Origin: Streptomyces sp. ERV7
GTDB taxonomy: Bacteria; Actinomycetota; Actinomycetes; Streptomycetales; Streptomycetaceae
Length of the DNA stretch: 64,000 nt
NCBI RefSeq assembly: GCF_001653515.1
Contig: NZ_LYOY01000051.1
Span: 392,001 to 456,000, forward strand
Direction of reading: 5' to 3'
The notes below the pieces were generated by a model. The model did no database searches. It saw only the letters and a list, made by a program, of their open reading frames with translations, and had not been told where the DNA came from. Of the stretch, positions 52,262 to 61,132 are shown in pieces. A program made the translations under genes and the position numbers. Each line of letters starts with the position of its first letter. Positions within the stretch are counted from its first letter, which is position 1.

Positions 52262-52915
52262 GTGCGCGTACTCGTCGTCGAGGACGAGCAGCTGCTCGCC
52301 GATGCGGTGGCCACCGGACTGCGCCGGGAGGCAATGGCCGTCGACGTCGTGTACGACGGCGCCGCAGCCCTGGAGCGCATCGGGGTCAATGACTACGACG
52401 TGGTCGTGCTCGACCGGGACCTCCCGCTGGTGCACGGCGACGACGTCTGCCGCAAGATCGTCGAGCTGGGGATGCCCACCCGGGTCCTGATGCTGACCGC
52501 CTCCGGCGACGTCAGCGACCGGGTGGAGGGCCTGGAGATCGGCGCCGACGACTATCTGCCCAAGCCGTTCGCCTTCAGCGAGCTGACCGCCCGGGTGCGG
52601 GCCCTGGGCCGGCGCACCACCGTGCCGCTGCCGCCCATCCTGGAGCGCGCGGGCATCAAGCTCGACCCCAACCGCCGCGAGGTCTTCCGCGACGGCAAGG
52701 AGATCCAGCTGGCCCCCAAGGAGTTCGCGGTCCTGGAGGTGCTGATGCGCAGCGAGGGCGCGGTGGTCTCGGCCGAGCAGCTCCTGGAGAAGGCCTGGGA
52801 CGAGAACACGGACCCGTTCACCAACGTGGTGCGCGTGACGGTCATGACACTGCGCCGCAAGCTCGGTGAGCCGCCCGTCATCGTCACCGTGCCGGGCTCG
52901 GGATACCGGATCTGA
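52262..52915 (+). CDS. cutR: OmpR-family response regulator CutR
   Basis: Response regulator of the CutRS pair, first linked to copper and later to secretion stress. Receiver: VLVVEDEQLLADA, VVLDRDLPLVHGD (phospho-acceptor Asp), LTASGD and LPKPFAF. Winged helix: ILERAGIKLDPNRREVFRDG, LAPKEFAVLEVLMRSEG and NVVRVTVMTLRRKLG. 217 residues. GTG at 52262 after GGAAGGAC. The kinase follows after 5 bases. Confidence 0.95.
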   Translation: MRVLVVEDEQLLADAVATGLRREAMAVDVVYDGAAALERIGVNDYDVVVLDRDLPLVHGDDVCRKIVELGMPTRVLMLTASGDVSDRVEGLEIGADDYLPKPFAFSELTARVRALGRRTTVPLPPILERAGIKLDPNRREVFRDGKEIQLAPKEFAVLEVLMRSEGAVVSAEQLLEKAWDENTDPFTNVVRVTVMTLRRKLGEPPVIVTVPGSGYRI

Positions 52916-52920
52916 CCGCG

Positions 52921-54159
52921 ATGGCCACCACGCCCGCGCCACCGACGGCGCCACCGAAGCCGACCTGGGACCCCAGGGGCGCCGAACCGCCCTTCCCGTG
53001 GGTGCGCCCGACCATCCGGATAAGGCTCACCCTGCTCTACGGCGGCATGTTCATGATCGCGGGCATCCTGCTGCTCTCGATCATCTATCTGCTGGCGGCG
53101 ACGGCCCTGCACTCCGGCAACGCGCCGTTCAAGATCCTCGGCGGGCAGAACGTGACCGTGCAGAGCGGCAGCTGCCAGATCCCGGGCACCGGCAACGCCC
53201 AGGAGTTCAACGAGGCGATCGGCCGCTGTGTGGCCCAGCAGCGCCAGCACGCGCTCGACGACCTGCTGACCCGCTCGCTGATGGCCCTGGTGGGCCTCAG
53301 CGTCATCGCCTTCGCCTTCGGGTACGCGATGGCGGGCCGCGTCCTGTCACCGCTGGGCCGGATCACCCGCACCGCCCGCCGGGTGGCCGGGACCGACCTG
53401 AGCCGGCGGATCGAGCTGGACGGCCCGGACGACGAGCTCAAGGAGCTCGCGGACACCTTCGACGACATGCTGGACCGCCTGGAGCGGGCCTTCACCGCCC
53501 AGCAGCGGTTCGTCGCCAACGCCTCGCACGAGCTGAGGACCCCGCTGGCGATCAACCGCACCCTCCTGGAGGTCCATCTCTCCGACCCAGGGGCGCCCAT
53601 GGAGCTCCACCAGCTGGGCAAGACGCTCCTCGCCACCAACGAGCGCAGCGAGCAGCTGGTGGAGGGCCTGCTGCTGCTCGCCCGGAGCGAGAACGAGATC
53701 GTCGACCGCAAGCCGGTCGATCTGGCCGAGGTCGCCACCCGCGCCCTCGACCAGGCCCGCGGCGAGGCCCAGGCCAAGGGCGTGGAGATCCGCGGCGAGC
53801 GGGCCCTCGCGGTGGTCCAGGGCAATGGCGTGCTCCTTGAGCGGATCGCCCTCAACCTGGTGCAGAACGCCGTGCGCTACAACGTGCCGGAGGACGGCTG
53901 GGTCTCGGTCACCACCGAGCTCAAGGACGGCCAGGCGGTCCTGGTGGTCTCGAACACGGGGCCGGTGGTTCCCGCGTACGAGATCGACAACCTCTTCGAG
54001 CCGTTCAGGCGGCTGCGGACGGAGCGGACCGGGAGCGACAAGGGCGTCGGGCTCGGCCTGTCCATCGCCCGGTCCGTCGCGCGGGCCCACGGAGGCCGTA
54101 TCATCGCGGAGCCCCGTGAGGGAGGCGGCCTCGTGATGCGTGTCACCCTGCCCGTCTGA
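52921..54159 (+). CDS. cutS: Sensor histidine kinase CutS
   Basis: 412 residues. Helix 1 (LLYGGMFMIAGILLLSIIYLLAA), a short extracellular loop with Cys85 and Cys103, helix 2 (ALVGLSVIAFAFGYAMAG), HAMP, HisKA with ASHELRTPLAIN, and HATPase_c (NLVQNAVRYN, DKGVGLGLSIARSVA). The extracellular Cys pair is what I recall as the reported disulfide sensor of secretion redox state. Start ATG at 52921. Confidence 0.95.
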   Translation: MATTPAPPTAPPKPTWDPRGAEPPFPWVRPTIRIRLTLLYGGMFMIAGILLLSIIYLLAATALHSGNAPFKILGGQNVTVQSGSCQIPGTGNAQEFNEAIGRCVAQQRQHALDDLLTRSLMALVGLSVIAFAFGYAMAGRVLSPLGRITRTARRVAGTDLSRRIELDGPDDELKELADTFDDMLDRLERAFTAQQRFVANASHELRTPLAINRTLLEVHLSDPGAPMELHQLGKTLLATNERSEQLVEGLLLLARSENEIVDRKPVDLAEVATRALDQARGEAQAKGVEIRGERALAVVQGNGVLLERIALNLVQNAVRYNVPEDGWVSVTTELKDGQAVLVVSNTGPVVPAYEIDNLFEPFRRLRTERTGSDKGVGLGLSIARSVARAHGGRIIAEPREGGGLVMRVTLPV

Positions 54160-54552
54160 GATGCTTTTCGACGCTGTCGAGAAGTTCGCTTTGAGCGGAA
54201 TTTTCGGGACCCGTTCCGAAGATATTCGTGTGTGATCAATCACAGGGGCAAATTTCCGGCCATCTACTCTCCGTGATCAAGGCTTCCCCCGGAAAACCGG
54301 GAAAAGTCCGGGTTTCCGGGGGGTGAGATCACGGGAAGTACACGGGGTGACGCCCGTGAAGTGCGACATTCGGACCGTGTACGGTCCCGATCGCCATCCA
54401 AGACGATCACTCTTGAGGAGTGCGGCTGGGTGTCGATTGAGTAACAGACCTTGATGTGAGGCAAAATCTCCGCCTCGGGTCGGGCACAAGTCCGGCCTCT
54501 CACGCGTTACGTGCGCTGGAGACACCGCAACCACCCAGAGGGGGAGAGCGAC
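54160..54552 (+). other. Region between cutS and the DUF4193 gene
   Basis: 393 bases, AT-richer than its neighbours, no gene. A near-perfect hairpin CCCCCGGAAAACC/GGTTTCCGGGGG (54286-54322) may end cutS transcription. Upstream of it is TGTGATCAATCACA (54231-54244). The rest should hold the promoter of the DUF4193 gene, whose ribosome site GAGGGGGAGAG is at about 54537-54547. Confidence 0.6.
54231..54244. promoter_or_regulatory. Crp-like palindrome
   Basis: TGTGAT-CA-ATCACA, i.e. GTG-N6-CAC, the symmetrical core of CRP-type sites. It is 72 bases after the cutS stop and about 310 bases before the next gene, an unusual distance. Confidence 0.3.
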
Positions 54553-54849
54553 ATGGCAACGGACTACGACACCCCACGCAAGACCGATGACGACGTCGAT
54601 TCCGACAGTCTTGAAGAACTGAAGGCCCGGCGGAACGACAAGTCCGCCTCGGCCGTCGACGTCGACGACTTCGAGGCCGCGGAGGGCATGGAACTGCCCG
54701 GCGCGGACCTTTCCAACGAGGAACTCGCCGTCCGGGTCCTGCCCAAGCAGGCCGACGAGTTCACCTGCATGAGCTGTTTCCTCGTGCACCACCGCAGCCA
54801 GCTGGCCAGGGAGAAGAACGGCCAGCCGATCTGCCGCGACTGCGACTGA
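54553..54849 (+). CDS. DUF4193 family zinc-ribbon-like protein
   Basis: 98 residues, conserved through actinobacteria, function unknown. An acidic, probably disordered first half (DDDVDSDSLEELKARR) precedes ADEFTCMSCFLVHHRSQLA and GQPICRDCD, two Cys pairs that make a zinc-ribbon-like knuckle. The ATG at 54553 follows a strong ribosome site. Confidence 0.9.
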   Translation: MATDYDTPRKTDDDVDSDSLEELKARRNDKSASAVDVDDFEAAEGMELPGADLSNEELAVRVLPKQADEFTCMSCFLVHHRSQLAREKNGQPICRDCD

Positions 54850-54860
54850 TCGGGCAGGCC

Positions 54861-55835
54861 GTGGCAGGCCGCGAACCGCCCCGGAAGCGACCGTTCCGGC
54901 GAAAGGGTGCCTCGGGTTCACCCGAGGTGTCACAGGGCGGCACAGGCCCGGCAGAGGGCGTCCAGACGCCCGCCGAGCCCTCCGCCCTCCCCGCGGTGAG
55001 CTCTGCCGCAGGTGTACAGGAGGACGAGCGGGGCCGGCCGGCCTCGCTCGAAGCAGCACTGGACGACCAGGCGGGGCCCGCGGCCGGGGCCCGACGCCTG
55101 GACGCCCTGCGCAGAGCCGCGACCACCAAGGGCGTCCCGGCCCTCAAGAAGGGGGTCCGCAGAAGCGGCGCGAGCGCCAGGGCCGGAATCGGGCATCTCG
55201 CCGACCGAGTGATCGAGATCGCCCCGCGCATTCCGGTGCGCGACCTGGCGACCCTGCGCCGGCAATTCCCGGGTCTCGGCCCGGAGGAAATCGCCGACAA
55301 ACTGATCGCGGGCGCCGCGAACGCCACGTCCACCGTGGGCGCGGGCATCGGCGCCGCCGCGATGCTCCCCGTTCCGCCGGCCATGCCGGCCGAGCTGGCC
55401 GCCGAGATCACCGGCGTCGCCGCCATCGAACTGAAGCTCATCGCCGAGCTGCACGAGGTCTACGGGATGCGGCCGCCCGGCAATCTGAAAGAGCGCTCCA
55501 TGGCGTATCTGACGTCCTGGACCGAGGAGCGCGGCGTCCAGATGACCAAACCGGCGACCATCAACGCGGCGCTCGGCGGGCAGATGAAGCGGGAGCTGCG
55601 CCAGCAGATCACCAAGCGCCTGGTCCGCAATCTGCCGAACCTGACGCCGTTCATGGTCGGGGCGGCGGTGGGGGCGGTGATGAACCGCCGCGACACCAAG
55701 AAGGTCGCGGGGCATGTCCGCGACGATCTGCGCAAGCACCAGGTGCCGTGGGAGGCCCTGGTGGAGCTCGCGCCCCTGGAGCAGCCCGCCGATCCGCTGC
55801 GGCCCGGGGAGATCCCGAAGGAGCTGGGGCGCTAG
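54861..55835 (+). CDS. EcsC-like / conserved actinobacterial protein
   Basis: 324 residues. The first about 110 are disordered, rich in Pro, Glu and Gly. The rest has AGAANATSTVGAGIGAAAMLPVPPAMPAE, ITGVAAIELKLIAELHEVYG and NLPNLTPFMVGAAVGAVMNRR, with Gly/Ala-rich helices that may lie on or in the membrane, as in EcsC-domain proteins. GTG at 54861, 11 bases after the DUF4193 stop, so the two are likely co-transcribed. Function not established. Confidence 0.7.
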   Translation: MAGREPPRKRPFRRKGASGSPEVSQGGTGPAEGVQTPAEPSALPAVSSAAGVQEDERGRPASLEAALDDQAGPAAGARRLDALRRAATTKGVPALKKGVRRSGASARAGIGHLADRVIEIAPRIPVRDLATLRRQFPGLGPEEIADKLIAGAANATSTVGAGIGAAAMLPVPPAMPAELAAEITGVAAIELKLIAELHEVYGMRPPGNLKERSMAYLTSWTEERGVQMTKPATINAALGGQMKRELRQQITKRLVRNLPNLTPFMVGAAVGAVMNRRDTKKVAGHVRDDLRKHQVPWEALVELAPLEQPADPLRPGEIPKELGR

Positions 55836-55935
55836 GCGCCTCGCCGGAGGCGTTGTCCGCTGACCGCGGGCCCTCTCGGGTGGTCGCGCGGATCCTCGCG
55901 CCCCTGAAAGCGCGACCCCAGCCTTCCGCGCGCCC

Positions 55936-56397
55936 CTAAAGAGCCGACCGCACCCCGTCCAGCGCCGCCTTGAGCGCCTGGGGGTCCCTCGTGGAGAGGT
56001 ACGCGTACGGGGTCGGGTCCTCCGGGTCGGTGATCTCCACCCGTACCGCCGTCGGGATGTAGCTGCGCAGCAGCATGAACGCGCGGGGGTCGGCCTTGTG
56101 GAGGCGCCAGGCCCTGGCCTCCTCCGCGTCCAGCACCTCGGGCTCGCCGAGCGCGGTCACCGGGATGCGGGCGTCGCCCGCGACCAGCGTGCCCGCCACC
56201 ACCCGGATCCGTACCGAACCGTACGAACTCACCACCACCGCGGCCGCCGCCGTGCCCCCGATGAGGCCCGCCAGGAGCGGCAGACCGCCCAGCGGGAGCA
56301 GCATCAGCGCGCACGCCACCCCGACCAGAGCGGCGATCAGCCACCACGAGCGGGGGGCGGTGAGGCGTTCGGTGTACTGAGGGGCGTTCGGCTGCAT
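55936..56397 (-). CDS. DUF3093 membrane protein
   Basis: 153 residues. Two helices at the N-terminus (WWLIAALVGVACALMLLPLGG and LLAGLIGGTAAAAVVVS) and a small beta-rich domain with RIRVVAGTLVAGDARIPVTALGE, LRSYIPTAVRVEITDPEDPTPY and YLSTRDPQALKAAL, the DUF3093 pattern. Function unknown. It is divergent from the thioesterase gene. Confidence 0.85.
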   Translation of the reverse strand: MQPNAPQYTERLTAPRSWWLIAALVGVACALMLLPLGGLPLLAGLIGGTAAAAVVVSSYGSVRIRVVAGTLVAGDARIPVTALGEPEVLDAEEARAWRLHKADPRAFMLLRSYIPTAVRVEITDPEDPTPYAYLSTRDPQALKAALDGVRSAL

Positions 56398-56455
56398 GAC
56401 AGCAAGCTTGGCACGGCGCGACCGGCGCCCGGGACCGCGGGTAAGGTCAGCGGCT

Positions 56456-57040
56456 GTGACTGCTAGATCTGCGTCCCTGACGCCCCCGGCCGACGCGAAA
56501 CCGCCGGTCCGGCACCCCGATGCGCCCGCTCCGGGCGAACTGCTCGGCGCGCACTACGAGCACTGCTTCGGCTGCGGCGGCGGGCAGCCCCACGGACTGC
56601 ACCTGGAGGCGCGGGCCGGTGAGGGCGTGACCGTCACCGCCGAGTTCACCGTGCGCCCGGCCCACCAGGGCGCCCCCGGCCTCGCGCACGGCGGGGTACT
56701 CGCCACCGCGCTCGACGAGACGCTCGGCTCGCTGAACTGGCTGCTGCAGAGCATCGCGGTGACCGGCCGGCTGGAGACCGACTTCGTCAGGCCCGTGCCG
56801 GTGGACACCGTGCTGTTCCTGGAGGCCGAGGTCACCGCCGTCGACGGCCGGAAGATCTACTCCACGGCGACCGGGCGGATAGGCGGCCCCGACGGGCCGG
56901 TGGCGGTCCGGGCCGACGCCCTCTTCATCGAGGTGAAGGTCGACCACTTCATCGAGAACGGCCGCCCGCAGGAGATCCAGGCCGTCATGTCCGACCCCGA
57001 CCAGGTCAGGCGCGCCCGCGCCTTCGAGGTGAACCCGTGA
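56456..57040 (+). CDS. PaaI-type hotdog-fold thioesterase
   Basis: 194 residues. CFGCGGGQPHGLHLEA, HQGAPGLAHGGVLATALDETLG and ETDFVRPVPVDTVLFLEAEV are the 4HBT/PaaI pattern with the catalytic Asp or Glu in the LDETLG helix. The GTG at 56456 is the only good start in frame. The stop overlaps the dut start by GTGA, so the two are coupled. Confidence 0.88.
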   Translation: MTARSASLTPPADAKPPVRHPDAPAPGELLGAHYEHCFGCGGGQPHGLHLEARAGEGVTVTAEFTVRPAHQGAPGLAHGGVLATALDETLGSLNWLLQSIAVTGRLETDFVRPVPVDTVLFLEAEVTAVDGRKIYSTATGRIGGPDGPVAVRADALFIEVKVDHFIENGRPQEIQAVMSDPDQVRRARAFEVNP

Positions 57041-57552
57041 CCCGTAACCCCGTAGACGTCCTCATCCGCCGAGTCGACCCGCAGGTGCCGATTCCGGCGT
57101 ACGGGCACCCCGGCGACGCGGGGGCCGATCTCGTCACCACCGAGGCCGCCGAGCTCGCCCCCGGTGAGCGGGCGGTCCTGCCCACCGGGGTGAGTATCGC
57201 CCTGCCCGACGGGTACGCGGCCTTTGTGCATCCGAGATCCGGCCTGGCCGCACGCTGCGGTGTCGCCCTGGTGAATGCCCCGGGGACGGTGGATGCCGGG
57301 TACCGTGGGGAAATCAAGGTGATCGTGGTCAATCTCGACCCGCGCGAGACCGTGCGGTTCGAGCGATTCGACCGGATTGCCCAACTTGTCGTCCAGCAGG
57401 TCGAGAAGGTCCGCTTCCACGAGGTGGCGGAGCTTCCCGGCTCGGCTCGGGCCGAGGGGGGCTTCGGTTCCACCGGCGGTCATGCCGCCGTGGACGGCAC
57501 AACGGGTGGGAATCGATACGCTTCGGTCGTATCCGACCGGGAAGGACAGTGA
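57037..57552 (+). CDS. dut: dUTP pyrophosphatase (trimeric dUTPase)
   Basis: Converts dUTP to dUMP, keeping uracil out of DNA. All five motifs are present: HPGDAGADL, HPRSGLA, GTVDAGYRGEI with the catalytic Asp, RIAQLV and the C-terminal arm GGFGSTGG. 171 residues, with an added tail of about 20 residues after motif 5. Confidence 0.96.
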   Translation: MTRNPVDVLIRRVDPQVPIPAYGHPGDAGADLVTTEAAELAPGERAVLPTGVSIALPDGYAAFVHPRSGLAARCGVALVNAPGTVDAGYRGEIKVIVVNLDPRETVRFERFDRIAQLVVQQVEKVRFHEVAELPGSARAEGGFGSTGGHAAVDGTTGGNRYASVVSDREGQ

Positions 57553-57553
57553 C

Positions 57554-58352
57554 GTGTTCGGACGTCGCAAGAAGAGCGGATCCGCCGAGGACACGGCGGG
57601 CGAGGCCGAGCAGGTCGTCGACGGCATCGATGCTGAAGACGGCGACTACGCCGATGCCGACTACGCCGAAGGCTCCGCCGACGCGGACGAGCCGCGCAGG
57701 ATGAACCTGCCGCCGGCGCCCCGGCCGGACGGTCCGTGGGACATCTCGGAGGTCTCCGAGGCCGGCGAGGGCCGGGTCGACCTGGGCGGCATCTTCGTCC
57801 CCGGGGTCGAGGGCATGGAGCTGCGGGTCGAGGTCGCGGGCGACGCGATCGTCGCGGCGACCGTGGTGCTGCGCGACAGCGCCGTACAGCTGCAGGCCTT
57901 CGCGGCCCCCAAGAACGAGGGCATCTGGGGCGAGGTCCGCGAGGAGATCGCCTCCGGCATCACCCAGCAGGGCGGCGTCATCGACGAGGTCGAGGGTCCC
58001 CTGGGCTGGGAGCTGCGGGCCCAGGTGCCCGTCCAGCTCCCGGACGGTACGAACGGTGCAGCTGGTCCGCTTCGTGGGTGTGGACGGGCCGCGCTGGTTC
58101 CTGCGCGGTGTGATCTCCGGCCAGGGCGCGGTGCAGCCGCAGGCCGCGGGGCTGCTTGAGCAGATCTTCCAGGACACGGTCGTCGTCCGCGGCGAGGGCC
58201 CGATGGCCCCGCGCGACCCGATCGTCCTGAAGCTGCCGGACGACGCGCAGATGATGCCCGACGGCGTCCAGCAGGAGGAGCAGGAGGGCTCGCGCTTCTC
58301 CGGCGGCATGGGCCAGCTCCAGCGCGGCCCGGAGATCACCGAGGTGCGCTGA
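57554..58352 (+). pseudogene. DUF3710 gene with a 2-nt frameshift
   Basis: The gene starts with GTG at 57554 (VFGRRKKSG) just after dut. It has an acidic lead, then PRRMNLPPAPRPDGPWDISEV, RVDLGGIFVPGVEGMELRVE and APKNEGIWGEVREEI, and reads in frame to QVPVQLPDGTNG at about 58055. There the true continuation, QLVRFVGVDGPRWFLRGVISG to MGQLQRGPEITEVR, is found in another frame, which stops at 58352. A loss of two bases in a GTGTG run (now GGTGCAG at 58055-58061) explains it. Either a real mutation or a sequencing error. DUF3710 function unknown. Confidence 0.85.
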
Positions 58353-58446
58353 CCCCTTCCGGTCCTTCGGCGGGCCGCACCCCTTCCCGGACCCCCAACT
58401 CCCCCCACCCTTACGTATGTTCCGATCCGTTCAGAGAGGCCGTCCC

Positions 58447-59916
58447 ATGGAAACCCATCAGCACCGCACCGACGCTCTGGTCGTCGGCAGCGGTTACGCC
58501 GGATCGATCGCGGCCCTGCGGCTCGCCGAGGCCGGGGTCGCCACGATCGTGCTGGAGCGCGGCCGCCGCTGGACGGTCGGCGGCGACGGCGACACCTTCG
58601 CCACCCAGCACCGGCCCGACGGCCGCGCGTCCTGGCTGGGCCCGAAGTCCCCGCTCACCGACCAGACGCTCGACATCTACCCCGGCGTCCTCGAATCCCT
58701 GGAGGGCGAGGGGCTGACGATGATCGCCGCGGCCGGTGTCGGCGGCGCCTCGCTGCTCAGCAACGGCACCATGGTCGAACCCTCGCCCGAGCTGTTCCGG
58801 CGGGCCTTCGGGGACCATCTCGACCACCAGGAGATGCACGACGTCTGGTATCCGCAGGCCAGGGAGCTGATCGGCTGCTCCCCGATACCGAAGGACGTCC
58901 TGGACTCCGACTTCTACCGCTCCTCGCGCGACTTCATGGACCAGCTGGAGCGCGCGGGCATCCCCTACGACCTGGTCGACCTGGCCGTCGACTGGGACGT
59001 GATCCGCGAGGAGATGGCCGGGCGCCGGGTCGCCTCGCACATCGCCGGGCTCAACGTCTTCGGGGTGAACAGCGGCGCCCAGCGCAGCATGGACCTCACC
59101 GTGCTGGCCCGCGCCGAGGCCACGGGCCGTGTCGAGGTGCGCCCGCTCAGCGTGGTCACCGGGATCCGCCCGGACGGCGAGGGCCACCTCGTCTCGTACG
59201 ACGAACTGGACGAGCGCGGCACCCTGGTGGCCCGCCACGAGGTGCACACCGCCCATCTGGTCCTGGCGGCGGGCACCCTGGGCACCACCCGGCTGCTGCT
59301 GCGCGCCAAGGCCCTCGGGCACCTGCCGGGCCTGGACGCCTCGGTGGGCACCCGGGTCGGCAACAGCGAGGTGATCACCGCACGGACGGGGATGGCTCCC
59401 AACAACCCGGCGCAGGGCGGCCCGTGCTCGGTCATCGTCAAGGACTGGCAGGACAACCCGCACGCCCCGGTGACCCTGCTCAACTTCCCCTGGGTGGACG
59501 CCCCGTCCGACGAGGGGTGGATCACCACGATCGGCGCCTCGCCGACCGAGCCGCTGGGCTCCTTCCGGTACGACGCAGTCAAGGACGACGTCGTCCTCAA
59601 CTGGCCGGTGGAGGACCCGCGCGCGGTGCGCGCCACCCACGCGGTCAAGCACACCCTGGACCGCCTCAACGCGGCCACCCCGGGCAGCAGGACGGCCTTC
59701 AACCGTATCGGCACCACGGGCGGAAACGTGGTGGGCGGTGTGCCGGTCGGCCTCGCCACCGCCGCCGACGGCAGTGTGCGCGGCGCGCGCAACCTGTACG
59801 TCGTCGACAGCTCGCTGCTGCACGGCTCGTCCGGCGCCGTACCGCCGGCGCTGACCATCTCGGCGGTCGCGGCCCGTGTGGCGTCGCTGCTCGTGGCCTC
59901 GGTGACGCGCGCCTGA
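58447..59916 (+). CDS. GMC-family flavin oxidoreductase (cholesterol-oxidase-like)
   Basis: 489 residues. FAD-binding VVGSGYAGSIAALRLAEAG, LERGRRW, and AAAGVGGASLLSNGTMVEPS (GMC signature region). The C-terminal part has TTGGNVVGGVPVGLATAADG, NLYVVDSSLLHGSSGAVPPALT and the NPAQGG segment. It resembles bacterial cholesterol oxidase and related alcohol oxidases. No signal peptide. ATG at 58447 after GAGAGG. It lies between the dut cluster and the biosynthetic genes; membership in either is unclear. Confidence 0.88.
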   Translation: METHQHRTDALVVGSGYAGSIAALRLAEAGVATIVLERGRRWTVGGDGDTFATQHRPDGRASWLGPKSPLTDQTLDIYPGVLESLEGEGLTMIAAAGVGGASLLSNGTMVEPSPELFRRAFGDHLDHQEMHDVWYPQARELIGCSPIPKDVLDSDFYRSSRDFMDQLERAGIPYDLVDLAVDWDVIREEMAGRRVASHIAGLNVFGVNSGAQRSMDLTVLARAEATGRVEVRPLSVVTGIRPDGEGHLVSYDELDERGTLVARHEVHTAHLVLAAGTLGTTRLLLRAKALGHLPGLDASVGTRVGNSEVITARTGMAPNNPAQGGPCSVIVKDWQDNPHAPVTLLNFPWVDAPSDEGWITTIGASPTEPLGSFRYDAVKDDVVLNWPVEDPRAVRATHAVKHTLDRLNAATPGSRTAFNRIGTTGGNVVGGVPVGLATAADGSVRGARNLYVVDSSLLHGSSGAVPPALTISAVAARVASLLVASVTRA

Positions 59917-59947
59917 TGTTCCCTCGTCCGTGAGCGGGCATACGAGA

Positions 59948-59978
59948 GGGGCTCCCCCGATGGTTTCGGGGGAGCCCC
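59948..59978 (+). terminator. Terminator after the GMC oxidoreductase
   Basis: GGGGCTCCCCCGA (59948-59960) and TCGGGGGAGCCCC (59966-59978) form a perfect 13-bp stem with a 5-base loop. It also faces the end of the LLM gene on the minus strand. Confidence 0.88.
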
Positions 59979-60012
59979 TTCCTCGTGCCTCGCGGTGCGA
60001 AGTGCCGTGCCC

Positions 60013-61068
60013 TCAGCGGAAGTTCGGGATGACCTGCTCGGCGAAGAGCCGGGCGGTGCGGGCCGTCTCCTCGTAGGGCGGGTTGCCGGAGATCATCTGA
60101 AGGCTGATGGTGACGTCGCCGTACCACTCGCGGATGGTGCGCAGCCGCTCGGTGACCTCCTCGGGGGTGCCGACCAGCGTCTTGTTCTCCGCCACCGACT
60201 TGTCGAAGTCGGACTTCTTGATCTTGTCGACGATGGCCTCGTACCCGGCGTACCCCTCGCTGCGGCGGGTGCCCCAGGCGGCGACGGCGTCGACCATCAC
60301 GGCGTTGGTGCGCTGCGAGTACTCACGGCCCTTGGCCATGGCCTCGGCGGAGTCCTCGCTGAGGTAGCAGCCGTAGCTCAGGTGCACCTCGTCGCCGCCC
60401 GGCGCGTGGCCCGCCTCCGCGTACGCCTTGCGGTACAGGGTGAGCATCTCCTGCACCTTCTCGCGCTTGGAGATGGACGGCACGAGCAGCAGCCCGTGGC
60501 CGTCGTGGCCGGCCTGCTCGCAGGACGAGGGCGTGATGGCCGCGGCCACCAGGATCCTCGGGTGCGGGCGCTGGTAGGGCCGGGGAAGCAGAGTGACCGG
60601 CCCGAACTTGTAGAACTCGCTGTCCCAGACCACGTTCTCCTCGGCCCAGAGCTTCTGGCAGGCCCGCAGACCGTCCAGGAAGCGCGGCCGGCTCTCGTCC
60701 ATGGCCAGCTCGAAGGCGTCGAACTCGTCGGGCAGGAAGGCCCGGCCGAAGCCCACCTGGAGGCGGCCCTTGGAGATGTTGTCCAGCATGGCGAGCTTGC
60801 CGGCCAGCTTCAGCGGGTGCGTGAACGCCGGGATCACCGCGCCGGTCACCAGCTTGATGCGGCTGGTGCGGGCGGCCGCCGCGGCCAGGAAGGTGACCGG
60901 GTCGGGGCTGTAGCCGCCGTACTTGAAGAAGTAGTGCTCCACGGTCTTGACGTGGTCGTAGCCGAGCTCCTCGGCCAGCTCCACGAGCCGCAGGGCCTCG
61001 TCGAAGTACACGTCGGCCGGCTTCTCCTCGGGGCCGACGGTGGGGAAGAAGTTGATACCGAATTCCAT
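60013..61068 (-). CDS. LLM-class flavin/F420-dependent oxidoreductase
   Basis: A luciferase-like TIM-barrel monooxygenase or reductase of 351 residues. MEFGINFFPTVGPEEKPA, EELGYDHVKTVEHYFFKYGG, AFTHPLKLAGKLAMLDNIS and GRLQVGFGRAF are family blocks; PSSCEQAGHDGHGLLL follows. The ATG at 61068 has GGAG upstream. It is the last gene of a six-gene minus-strand run of tailoring genes. Whether it uses FMN or F420 is not decidable here. Confidence 0.88.
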   Translation of the reverse strand: MEFGINFFPTVGPEEKPADVYFDEALRLVELAEELGYDHVKTVEHYFFKYGGYSPDPVTFLAAAAARTSRIKLVTGAVIPAFTHPLKLAGKLAMLDNISKGRLQVGFGRAFLPDEFDAFELAMDESRPRFLDGLRACQKLWAEENVVWDSEFYKFGPVTLLPRPYQRPHPRILVAAAITPSSCEQAGHDGHGLLLVPSISKREKVQEMLTLYRKAYAEAGHAPGGDEVHLSYGCYLSEDSAEAMAKGREYSQRTNAVMVDAVAAWGTRRSEGYAGYEAIVDKIKKSDFDKSVAENKTLVGTPEEVTERLRTIREWYGDVTISLQMISGNPPYEETARTARLFAEQVIPNFR

Positions 61069-61132
61069 TGCTACTCCATGACGTTGGGGTGTGCGGTGAC
61101 GTGGGGGTGTCCGGTGACGTGGGGGCGTCCGG

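Noticed and set aside
58040..58070. Programmed frameshifting in DUF3710
   Set aside because: No slippery heptamer is visible, and a 2-base loss in a GTGTG run explains the sequence more simply.
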